Source: Methanosarcinales archaeon (lineage in GTDB: Archaea > Halobacteriota > Syntropharchaeia > Alkanophagales > Methanospirareceae). Taken from it: 7,050 nt of DNA. The position numbers and the translations under genes were made by a program. The notes beneath the pieces were generated by a model, which did not search any database, was not told the DNA's origin, and saw only the letters and a program-made list of their open reading frames with translations. The stretch lies in the NCBI GenBank assembly GCA_025464585.1, contig JAODGL010000060.1, forward strand, positions 1-7,050, written 5' to 3'. Each line of letters opens with the position of its first letter. Within the stretch, counting starts at the first letter, position 1. This document shows, one piece after another, positions 1 to 6,474 of the stretch.

Positions 1-3000
1 GATATATGACGATTATAGTGTGGTGAGCACGACAATGAACGAAACGAATTATGCCTATGCGAAGGTCAGCAGGATATATTATCTCAAGAGGAGTGAAGAG
101 ATACATACTAAACCAATCCCAGGACTTGATGTTAACGAAACCGCGAATTTCTCAGTTGTATGGACTCCTCACACAGACGGAGAAAGATTCATTTCCGCAG
201 TTGTAGATCCAGAAAATGACATTCTGGAGTATGACGAGACGAACAACGAGTCAATAAGGTTTGTAACCGTGCGTACCGCGGACTTAAAAGCTTCCAACCT
301 CTCATTGTGGCTCAATGATTCCAGTATCAGTGACGAGACAGAGATAAAGCATGGCGACAACGTGACAATAAAAGCAGAGATAAGAAATATCGGAATAAAG
401 GAGGTTGACACTCCTTTCAATGTTACCTTCTTCGTTGATGACATCCCAATTGAAGAAGAACCAGTGTCGAATTTAACAGAAGGGCAATCAATACACGTGA
501 GTGCTAACTGGACAGCAGAGGTTGGCAATCACGTGATAAAGGTCGAATCCGATTATGGAGACAAGGTGGACGAAACGAACGAGACGAACAATATAGCCGC
601 GGTGGAAAGATACGTCTACGGTGCGGAAGTGAGCGGAAACGAAACATGGGAAACGCTCGGACTTCATGGCGAAATATTGTTCCCTGATGAACCGGAGCAG
701 CCTTATGACGAGGATACCGTGAACATCACGGTAAATATCACCAATAATGGATGTGTGAACGCAACGAATTTCAACGTGCTTCTGTTCTTCGATTATTCGC
801 CCGAATCCGCTCAAATCCTGAACAATCAGGAAGTTGAATTCTGGAGAAATAAGACTTATCCGGATGCCGAGTGGGTATATCTCCGGATAATAGACCGTGC
901 CAACAAATATGACGAATACTGGAACTGGGACCCTATGGATGCAGGCGATGTGGAAGTCTATGACGCAGAGGGCAACGAGATATTAAACGAATCAAACTTT
1001 GAAACATGTGGCTGGACTCAGGTGAAAGAAGGAAAATCTTGCTGGATTCCTGTACGAGGCGATACGGCGAATGTGAAACTTCGTGGTGGGCTCTATGAAA
1101 CTTTTATCGTTTTCTTCTATCCCATCTATCAGAATGGCACCTCGTGGCTGTATGAAGGGATAAGCGTGCCCATAAATAGTTCGGTGAATCTCACACCGCC
1201 GATGCAAACAGAGAAGGTAAGAGCAGGTAATTCCAAAGTTATAGCTGTGATAGACCCTGAGAACCACGTGCCTGAAGATAACAAAACTGATAATATCGTT
1301 TCACGAATAATGCATGTGAATGAGACAAGGGACTTCACTGTGCTGAACGTGACTGCGGATAAATACAATCTATCAGATGCAGATACCACGAACATAACCG
1401 CAGAGGTGGCAAATGTGGGACTGCGGAACGGAACGGCGAATGTGAGCATTACAGATTATGAAACAGGCAATCGCATGTACGAATACCAGTTCAATAAAAA
1501 CCTGCGATGGTCTTACCTCCCTGTGCCACCGAATGTCAATAAGAGTCTTCTCCACGTAGTGGAGAATGCAAAAGTTCCTTCTTGGAACTTAATGATAATC
1601 CATCGCCCGGGTGCTGACTCGATACAGCTCCATTTCGATCGGATACGCCTTGTCGTAAAAGATTATTTGCCTGCAATAGTAATCCAGAACGGGACCGGTG
1701 ATAATATATTTGTGAAAACAAATACTTTTTATAAAAAAGATTACAATATCTCGGTGCCCGGTGATACCGTTTATATTTATAACAATAGCAATGCAAAATT
1801 CTCGCTCCGCGGATATACGACGAAGAAAGAACTTTTATATGCGGAGGCTGTGCCGTTGAATGCCACTGTGGGATGGCACGAACCAGAGAATTTTACCGTA
1901 ACATGGCTCGCAACTACAGGGAACCACACCATCAACGTCACTGTGTGGAACCACACGATAAAAGAGATAAACGAGACGAACAACTCCTTCATTCTTCCGT
2001 TAAACGTGAGTGCTTCCCGTGACCCTTCGGTTGAAGATATTATATTCAATCCAGAACATCCAAAAGAAGGAGATAACGTGACGATTACCGCGATAGTGAA
2101 GAACAACGGAACGAGAAAAGCAACATTCATGGTTGATTTGTGGCTGAACCTCACGAGAAACTCATCAATCGCTCATATTCCGGGTGCTGACTGGGTAATT
2201 GAGCATGAAGACGAAAACAGAACATCCTATATAATGCATCTCAAACGTGAGAATGTCACGCTCCTACCAGGCAAGAACGGGACTGTAAGCGCTATATGGC
2301 ATAACATAAGTATTGAAGGTGATGCCACGTATAAAGCGATAGCAATAGTTGACCCGCTTGGTGAGATAGACGAGATAAACGAGAGCCGGAGCGACAACGA
2401 TATGCGAAAAGAGATAAAGATGGACTATCCAGACCTTACAGTAGCAAAATTCGTCTCACCTTCGAGGGAAGACAGGAATGCATCTGTGGTTATCTCAAAC
2501 ACGGGTATAAAGAACGCAACAAATGTCACGGTAAGGTTTGAGGTGAGTAAGTATAAGGAAATAACTAAAACAGGTAGCGGAGTACAGATACCGCAGAAAG
2601 TGGAAGCACCAGAAGAAGGAGCGAAATATATAAGGGTTCATTTCGAGTGGCTCGATGCCCGTGAGAATGGCTGGCTGGAGATAAGGAAGAATAAGACGGA
2701 TAAGGTCCCTGTAAAGAGATACGAAGATGTAAATGTCAGTGGATGGAGTCCATGGGTGCCTGGAGACAGTTTATGGCTCGTATATTCCCTTAAGACTTAT
2801 AAGGAAGAGGGTAAATCAGATAGAAACTTTAAAATAGATGCGATAGAATGGGGCGAGATAGAGGATGTCTTGCTCGTGAATAAGACGATAGAAGCAGGGG
2901 AAAGTGTTAAGGTGCGCATACCGCCGCAGTGGGGCGACCCGAGGAATTACACGCAGCCGCAAAACTTAAAAGTAACGGTTGATCCGGATAATAATATAAC

Positions 3001-5077
3001 GGAACAGAGGGAGGATAATAACAGCAGAACTGGTGTGATGTATACAGACCTTACCTGGGTGGAGTACAAGAAGAAAGTGGGGAAGAAACCGCCGAAAGAA
3101 GGAAAAATGCATTTTATCCAACCATCAGAGGATATGCTGTGCGTGCTCTGTGAGGATTTCGTCATCAGTGCTAAGCTTAAGAATAATAATAACGATACCG
3201 GAGGTATCGTATTCCCAGCAAGCGATTTCAATATTACGATTGAAGTACGAGATCCTGATGATAAAGGTAAGGTGGTATTCAACAAATCGAGGTGCTATCA
3301 GGATTTCCTGCCAACTAATAAAACGCTATATGCAGGAGAGGAAGAGGAAATAGTATTTACGGAGAAGTCAATTTTCGGTAATACATCGTTTCCTGGGGAT
3401 TATAAGTATTTCGAAGTTTCGATAATCGTTGATTCTGAGAATGATATAAAAGAGGGAAATGACTTTTATCGAGGAGGAGAGGATAACAATGTCACATCAG
3501 AAAATGTACGCGTTTATTCTGGTAGTGGCTACTTGGGTGGGGCTCTTCGTAATGTTGAGCATGGAAGGGTTTACGGCGATGTTGCGTTCTCAATCGGGAA
3601 CGAGTATCAAGGTTCAAATGATTCCTCCCCATACAATGTCAGTTTCAGTGATTTAAGTATTAAATGTGGAACTATAAGTATAAAGTATGCACGGCTCTAT
3701 CTCTTCTGGGTTTGGTCTGATGATGAACACCCGAAAGTAGATATGAAATTTAACGACGTGGATTTATCGTCGCCTGATAATAAGTATTCCCAGCAACCCG
3801 AGGCCAGTGAATATGATAAGTGGTATGGAACGTATGCTTATAATGTGACGGCTATTGCACGACAGGGTGGACCTTGCGATGCAGTGGCACAAAAAAAAGA
3901 TAGAACAGCTTTATCCGGCATGCTTCTCCTGATTGTATACGAGGACGAATCAAAACCACTCGTTGAATACTGGATAGATGAGGGTGCAGAGTTGATGATG
4001 GCTAAAAATGAGAACTGGCCCACAGGTCTTGATTTTGACCAGTGCATAGCAAATGCTTCTTTTCCAGGTATTGTGAATACAAGCAAAGTGGGCAAAGCGG
4101 AATTGCTGACAGTTGTTCCCTCGTTGAAAAAAGAAAAGTTGTGTAGTGGTGTGACAGTGGGAGATGTGGGAGATGCACTTATGTTTAACGGTTGGAATGT
4201 AGGCATACCGAGAGGTGAAAGTTATTGGAAATATGAAGGTGGAGAGTGTATGGGTCTTACCGCAAATCACTGGGAGGACGTTACTGATTATTTGAAACAA
4301 GAAAACAATAAGGCACAGATACAGAGCAAGGGCAATTTCATGCTGGCGACAAATGCAATATTGAAAGTCATATATTTGCCGGACCTGACAGTGACGTCGC
4401 TGGCTGTTACGCCTTCTTCTCCAAAGGGAGGTGATAAATGCAAAATAGAAGCGACCATACGCAACGATGGCGAGGCGAAGGCGGAAAACTTCAAGGTGAG
4501 GTTCACTGCGAGCGATGGAACGCCGAAAGAAGATTCCAAGACTATTAAGCTGCTGGATGGCTTGAGAGGTAATAATACAAAGACCGTGAACTTCAACTGG
4601 ACGGCACCGAAGTTTGAGGGTGGGATACTGGCTGGACCAATCCAAACAAAGAAAGTGAACATCTCGGTTGTGGTTGACCCTGAGAATAGCGTGGAAGAAC
4701 TTAATGAAAGCAATAATAACGCATCCAAGGAGATAAGTATGACACTTGTGAAACCGCCATTTAGATTATCGCCTGGCGGTGGTCCTGGAAACGGGACTGG
4801 ACCCGGCGAAGGCGGCGAAGCAGAAGTAAAAACCGGGTCAATAACAGCCGGTAGTGGAGAAGCTGCGATAGGTGCAAGCAGAGGCAAGACGATTACCGGC
4901 TATTTGATGAAAGGGCGTGTAACGTCAGGTGGAGCATCAGGAGGCGGTGGTGGCGGCAGAAAGGGTGAGTTCTCATGGGCTGGGCTGCTGATTCGCATAG
5001 CGATGCTCGCAGTTGCTATCTCTCTCGTTATGGTTGGATATATGCTGGAGCGGAGGAGACAGAACAACAAAAAGTGA
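1..5077 (+). CDS. Giant CARDB/DUF3344 cell-surface protein, 5' end outside window
   Basis: Probably an extracellular adhesin or envelope protein anchored by its C terminus. The frame is open to the left edge, so the true start is upstream; residue 1 here means the GTG codon at 20. CARDB modules (Ig-like, recognised by repeated VVDPEN-x-I and DETNN/NETNN endings) lie at about 1-86 (C-terminal part only), 88-200, 201-436, 438-667, 668-801, 802-1007, 1008-1166 (divergent) and 1455-1578. Modules 3, 4 and 6 carry long inserts with alternating beta-type sequence (for example YIRVHFEWLD then SGWSPWVPGDSLWLVYSL) that resemble CUB-like beta-sandwiches. Residues 1168-1454 match my memory of DUF3344, known from methanogen surface proteins. 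A Gly-rich linker (about 1586-1645), a membrane helix (from 1653) and the tail ERRRQNNKK finish it. Dozens of N-x-S/T sequons suggest heavy glycosylation. The ligand is unknown. Domain names rest on pattern recognition, not a search. Confidence 0.9.
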   Translation, partial: IYDDYSVVSTTMNETNYAYAKVSRIYYLKRSEEIHTKPIPGLDVNETANFSVVWTPHTDGERFISAVVDPENDILEYDETNNESIRFVTVRTADLKASNLSLWLNDSSISDETEIKHGDNVTIKAEIRNIGIKEVDTPFNVTFFVDDIPIEEEPVSNLTEGQSIHVSANWTAEVGNHVIKVESDYGDKVDETNETNNIAAVERYVYGAEVSGNETWETLGLHGEILFPDEPEQPYDEDTVNITVNITNNGCVNATNFNVLLFFDYSPESAQILNNQEVEFWRNKTYPDAEWVYLRIIDRANKYDEYWNWDPMDAGDVEVYDAEGNEILNESNFETCGWTQVKEGKSCWIPVRGDTANVKLRGGLYETFIVFFYPIYQNGTSWLYEGISVPINSSVNLTPPMQTEKVRAGNSKVIAVIDPENHVPEDNKTDNIVSRIMHVNETRDFTVLNVTADKYNLSDADTTNITAEVANVGLRNGTANVSITDYETGNRMYEYQFNKNLRWSYLPVPPNVNKSLLHVVENAKVPSWNLMIIHRPGADSIQLHFDRIRLVVKDYLPAIVIQNGTGDNIFVKTNTFYKKDYNISVPGDTVYIYNNSNAKFSLRGYTTKKELLYAEAVPLNATVGWHEPENFTVTWLATTGNHTINVTVWNHTIKEINETNNSFILPLNVSASRDPSVEDIIFNPEHPKEGDNVTITAIVKNNGTRKATFMVDLWLNLTRNSSIAHIPGADWVIEHEDENRTSYIMHLKRENVTLLPGKNGTVSAIWHNISIEGDATYKAIAIVDPLGEIDEINESRSDNDMRKEIKMDYPDLTVAKFVSPSREDRNASVVISNTGIKNATNVTVRFEVSKYKEITKTGSGVQIPQKVEAPEEGAKYIRVHFEWLDARENGWLEIRKNKTDKVPVKRYEDVNVSGWSPWVPGDSLWLVYSLKTYKEEGKSDRNFKIDAIEWGEIEDVLLVNKTIEAGESVKVRIPPQWGDPRNYTQPQNLKVTVDPDNNITEQREDNNSRTGVMYTDLTWVEYKKKVGKKPPKEGKMHFIQPSEDMLCVLCEDFVISAKLKNNNNDTGGIVFPASDFNITIEVRDPDDKGKVVFNKSRCYQDFLPTNKTLYAGEEEEIVFTEKSIFGNTSFPGDYKYFEVSIIVDSENDIKEGNDFYRGGEDNNVTSENVRVYSGSGYLGGALRNVEHGRVYGDVAFSIGNEYQGSNDSSPYNVSFSDLSIKCGTISIKYARLYLFWVWSDDEHPKVDMKFNDVDLSSPDNKYSQQPEASEYDKWYGTYAYNVTAIARQGGPCDAVAQKKDRTALSGMLLLIVYEDESKPLVEYWIDEGAELMMAKNENWPTGLDFDQCIANASFPGIVNTSKVGKAELLTVVPSLKKEKLCSGVTVGDVGDALMFNGWNVGIPRGESYWKYEGGECMGLTANHWEDVTDYLKQENNKAQIQSKGNFMLATNAILKVIYLPDLTVTSLAVTPSSPKGGDKCKIEATIRNDGEAKAENFKVRFTASDGTPKEDSKTIKLLDGLRGNNTKTVNFNWTAPKFEGGILAGPIQTKKVNISVVVDPENSVEELNESNNNASKEISMTLVKPPFRLSPGGGPGNGTGPGEGGEAEVKTGSITAGSGEAAIGASRGKTITGYLMKGRVTSGGASGGGGGGRKGEFSWAGLLIRIAMLAVAISLVMVGYMLERRRQNNKK
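1429..1740 (+). repeat. Copy 1 of duplicated CARDB/insert segment
   Basis: This stretch (about residues 470-574 of the large protein) is repeated in diverged form at 6721-7050. Shared blocks include TANVSITDYET, LRWSYLPVPP, NKSLLH, HRPGADSIQLHFD and KDYLPAIVIQNGT. The first 126 bases differ at about 11 positions by eye. The copies then diverge sharply after LLH: copy 1 has 9 residues before WN and copy 2 has 15, an in-frame difference. Confidence 0.9.
3521..4381 (+). other. DUF3344 domain region of the large surface protein
   Basis: Residues 1168-1454 differ from the flanking CARDB modules. They open with SGYLGGALRNVEHGRVYGDV and contain ARLYLFWVW, YAYNVTAI, ALSGMLLLIVYED and WEDVTDYL. This order (a turn from GDV to an aromatic strand, then an LLLIVYE strand) is what I recall of DUF3344 in methanogen surface proteins. 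It is richer in cysteine than the rest: single Cys residues occur in SIKCGT, GGPCDA, DQCIAN, KLCSGV and GGECMG, so disulfides are possible. The function of the family is unknown to me. It sits between two CARDB-type modules near the membrane anchor. Confidence 0.65.
4775..5074 (+). other. C-terminal Gly-rich stalk and membrane anchor of the large surface protein
   Basis: The last 100 residues run from GGGPGNGTGPGEGGE through KTITGYLMKGRVTSGGASGG and a run of six glycines to a hydrophobic helix starting WAGLLIRIAMLAVAISLVMV, followed by GYMLERRRQNNKK. The basic tail predicts that the C terminus lies in the cytoplasm and the CARDB array outside. The layout resembles a C-terminal anchor or sorting signal, but the PGF motif of archaeosortase substrates is absent, so a plain transmembrane anchor is the safer reading. 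Confidence 0.75.
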
Positions 5078-5104
5078 AAAATGCAAAGTGCAAAAGTCAA
5101 AAAG
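5071..5104 (+). repeat. Stop-codon-spanning A-rich element, copy A
   Basis: The sequence aaagtgaaaaatg followed by caaagtgcaaaagtcaaaa recurs at 6468-6508, where the second copy has 7 extra bases in the middle. Its TGA (5075-5077) is the stop codon of the large surface gene. In the second copy the equivalent TGA ends the 56-residue gene. This copy has one caaaagt unit, against five in copy B. Confidence 0.75.
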
Positions 5105-5151
5105 AAGAATCTTGTGGAAATCTATGCTATTATATTAAAAATTTTCCAATA

Positions 5152-5163
5152 CTTTTTAAGTAT
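5152..5163 (+). promoter_or_regulatory. Probable archaeal TATA box for the 113-residue coiled-coil gene
   Basis: The motif ctttttaagtat is centred about 26 bases before the ATG at 5183, which would give a transcript starting at or near the start codon (leaderless). No Shine-Dalgarno sequence is seen before that ATG, which fits. The box lies inside a perfect inverted repeat, atactt-ttt-aagtat (5149-5163). The placement supports 5183 rather than 5081 as the start. Confidence 0.5.
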
Positions 5164-5182
5164 CGAGATAAAAGTAAAATAC

Positions 5183-5524
5183 ATGGAAAAAATACCCGGT
5201 TGGGTAGAACGGCTGCTCATGCCAAAACTGAACGAAATCACAGGTGAGATAAAAGCCATACACACACGTATAGACGGTGTGGAGAAGGAAGTCACAAGCT
5301 TGAGAAGTGAGATGATGACAAAGTTCGAGGCGGCAGATGCTAAAGTTGAAAGCTTGAGGAAGGAGACAAAAGGAGCTATCGAAAGCCTTGAAAAGGTGAC
5401 GATTTCACGATTCGAGGCGGTGGATTCCAGGTTCGATTCCCTCGAAGCGAGGCTTCCGGTGATGGAGAAGCTCGCGGAGTTTGAAGCCCGGCTTGCCGAA
5501 ATCGAGCGGAAGGTAGCGGTATAG
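5183..5524 (+). CDS. Small coiled-coil protein, 113 residues, function unknown
   Basis: The N terminus (MEKIPGWVERLLMPKLNEIT) is followed by almost continuous heptads to the end, with repeated phrases such as EIKAIHTRID, EVTSLRSEM, SRFEAVDSRFDSLEARL and FEARLAEIERK. It is charged, lacks membrane or signal segments and is probably cytoplasmic and oligomeric. I do not recognise a named family, though the pattern resembles short coiled-coil proteins often seen in ANME and Methanosarcinales genomes. The start at 5183 is chosen because similarity to the broken copy at 6124 begins just after it, a TATA box fits it, and the longer reading from 5081 begins inside a repeat element. It is separated from the acylphosphatase-like gene by 68 bases and shares coiled-coil style with it. 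A scaffold or partner role is only inference. Confidence 0.8.
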   Translation: MEKIPGWVERLLMPKLNEITGEIKAIHTRIDGVEKEVTSLRSEMMTKFEAADAKVESLRKETKGAIESLEKVTISRFEAVDSRFDSLEARLPVMEKLAEFEARLAEIERKVAV

Positions 5525-5543
5525 TGCTTGGGCAAAAACATAC

Positions 5544-5554
5544 CTTTTTATATT
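5544..5554 (+). promoter_or_regulatory. Probable TATA box for the acylphosphatase-like gene
   Basis: The motif ctttttatatt lies in the 68-base gap between the two genes, centred about 44 bases before the ATG at 5593. A start about 26 bases downstream of it would leave a leader of roughly 17 bases, long enough to hold the aggcgat site at 5581. The AT-rich attataaatt at 5571-5580 is too close to the ATG to serve as the TATA box. Confidence 0.45.
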
Positions 5555-5580
5555 CACTCACATAAAAAAAATTATAAATT

Positions 5581-5587
5581 AGGCGAT
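5581..5587 (+). promoter_or_regulatory. Shine-Dalgarno-like site aggcgat
   Basis: aggcgat differs by one base from aggtgat, the complement of the 16S rRNA 3' end, and sits 5 bases before the ATG at 5593. It supports that start. It is the only recognisable ribosome binding site before the small genes here. Confidence 0.4.
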
Positions 5588-5592
5588 GCAAA

Positions 5593-6120
5593 ATGAAAAG
5601 AGTAGTGATTATTGCGAAAGGCAGAGTTCAAAGGGTTGGATATCGAGATGAGGTGGAGGAGATAGCGAGGGAATTGAAAATAACGGGATTCGTAGAGAAC
5701 GTTAAACCTTATGACGTTAGAATCGTTGCGGAAGGCGAAGATGTGAATATAGACCAGTTTATCGAAAAAATAAAAATAAAGAAGTATCCGATAGATGTGG
5801 AGAGCACAGAAGTTGATTTTGAAGATTTTAAAGCGGAATTTGAATACTTTGAGATAAAAAGAGGGGAATGGGGAGAAGAAATAGCTGAACGCCTGGATAC
5901 CGCAGGGAAATTGCTTCACAGGTCTGTTGAACTTGGTGAAGAATCAGTGGGGATAGGAAAGAAGATGTTAGAAAAGCAAGATTTGATGTTGGAAAAGCAA
6001 GATGAAACCATAGGAGAAATAAGGGGTTTAAGAGAAGACCTGAAAGCATATATGGAGGAGAGGTTCAACAGAATCGAACGAGAGATAGAAATAATAAAGG
6101 CTAAAATTGGTATGGTTTAA
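5593..6120 (+). CDS. Acylphosphatase-like protein with C-terminal coiled coil
   Basis: Acylphosphatases hydrolyse carboxyl-phosphate bonds in the cytoplasm and are normally about 90-100 residues. Here residues 1-92 fit that fold: the signature loop reads GRVQRVGYR (10-18), followed by GFVEN (32-36) and VRIVAEG (42-48). The catalytic Arg (R18) and Asn (N36) are kept, but the usual Gly of the VQGV loop is Arg (R14), which may alter phosphate binding. Residues 93-175 are an added tail with SVELGEESVGIGKKMLEKQD, a doubled MLEKQD phrase (125-137), and a charged helix ending ERFNRIEREIEIIKAKI. The tail predicts oligomerisation or docking, and matches the style of the coiled-coil neighbours. Activity is possible but unproven; a structural or regulatory role is equally plausible given R14. 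The start is supported by a TATA box and the aggcgat site. Confidence 0.85.
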   Translation: MKRVVIIAKGRVQRVGYRDEVEEIARELKITGFVENVKPYDVRIVAEGEDVNIDQFIEKIKIKKYPIDVESTEVDFEDFKAEFEYFEIKRGEWGEEIAERLDTAGKLLHRSVELGEESVGIGKKMLEKQDLMLEKQDETIGEIRGLREDLKAYMEERFNRIEREIEIIKAKIGMV

Positions 6121-6253
6121 TTCGTCTGGATAGAAAATCTGCTGCTGCCAAAGCTAAACGAAATCATGGAGAAATAAAGGCTATACATACACGCATAGAT
6201 GGGGTGGAGAAGGGGGTCGCAAGCTTGAGAAGCGAGGCCATGACAAAAAGTTG
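6121..6253 (+). pseudogene. Frameshifted remnant of the 113-residue coiled-coil gene
   Basis: Positions 6124-6248 align with 5199-5323, with roughly four-fifths of bases identical by eye. The first frame reads VWIENLLLPKLNEI, then hits TAA at 6175. A one-base loss at about 6165-6167 relative to the intact copy explains this, because the next frame continues IHTRIDGVEKGVASLRSEAM. After atgacaaa the similarity ends; the following aaaagttgg could correspond to aaagttgaa at 5341 after a deletion of about 20 bases. No start codon is left: the ATG at 6112 is followed at once by the TAA that ends the acylphosphatase-like gene. Either this is decay of a former tandem copy, or the sequence has a local error, but the truncation argues for decay. 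Confidence 0.75.
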
Positions 6254-6266
6254 GAAAAATTATAAG

Positions 6267-6275
6267 TTTTATATT
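6267..6275 (+). promoter_or_regulatory. Probable TATA box for the 56-residue gene
   Basis: ttttatatt is centred about 33 bases before the ATG at 6304, predicting a leader of only a few bases. No Shine-Dalgarno sequence is present before that ATG, which fits a short-leader archaeal transcript. The AT-rich block (ttataagttttatattatag) offers other nearby placements. Confidence 0.4.
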
Positions 6276-6303
6276 ATAGCATCAATCATAATAATGAAAC
6301 AAA

Positions 6304-6474
6304 ATGGACGAGGAAAAGATAGTGAGCGGATTTAGAAAAGCAGTTCAGGATTTTTTGGTGCTAGAGTTGAGAGAAGTTGTTGGGGAGCTTAAACAAATGA
6401 ACAAAAGGCTGGCAAGTGTAGAAAATAGTATCTCTGAGTTAAGAGCAGATATAAGAGAGGATGATTTAAAGTGA
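6304..6474 (+). CDS. Very small coiled-coil protein, 56 residues, function unknown
   Basis: The product begins MDEEKIVSGFRKAVQDFLVL and continues ELREVVGELKQMNKRLASVE into a short amphipathic helix ending SELRADIREDDLK. The spacing of QDFLVLELREVVGELK resembles ERLLMPKLNEITGEIK in the 113-residue protein, and I recall small archaeal proteins with a D-L-L/F-V-P-E-L-x-x-I-K phrase followed by a coiled coil; the usual Pro is Leu here. It could be a complete small member of that family or a shortened one. The next upstream ATG (6293) is in another frame and soon meets a stop. The stop codon (6472-6474) lies inside the repeat element that follows. Codon usage and the amphipathic pattern look genuine, but at this size it remains a prediction. 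Confidence 0.65.
   Translation: MDEEKIVSGFRKAVQDFLVLELREVVGELKQMNKRLASVENSISELRADIREDDLK

Noticed and set aside
20..22. GTG at 20 as the real start of the surface protein
   Set aside because: The frame is open to the left edge, and the protein at this point is already in the middle of a CARDB module with no signal peptide.
3950..4887. Long minus-strand open frames opposite the surface gene (for example 3950-4645 and 4288-4887)
   Set aside because: They overlap a clear coding region, give proteins with no recognisable domains and odd composition, and show no promoter or ribosome site.
5081..5182. Longer reading of the 113-residue gene from the ATG at 5081
   Set aside because: The first codons lie in the repeat element copied at 6468, the similarity to the broken paralogue begins only after 5183, and the likely TATA box lies between the two ATGs.
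4975..5247. Plus-strand 90-codon frame bridging the surface gene end and the coiled-coil gene
   Set aside because: It overlaps both genes in another frame and reads through the repeat element; the product has no pattern.
5122..6049. Minus-strand open frames opposite the small genes (5122-5541, 5572-5919, 5828-6049)
   Set aside because: Their Ser/Phe/Leu-rich products are typical antisense readings of Glu/Lys/Arg-rich coiled-coil genes.
6112..6120. ATG at 6112 as the start of the second coiled-coil copy
   Set aside because: It is followed by one codon and then TAA, the stop of the acylphosphatase-like gene in the same frame.
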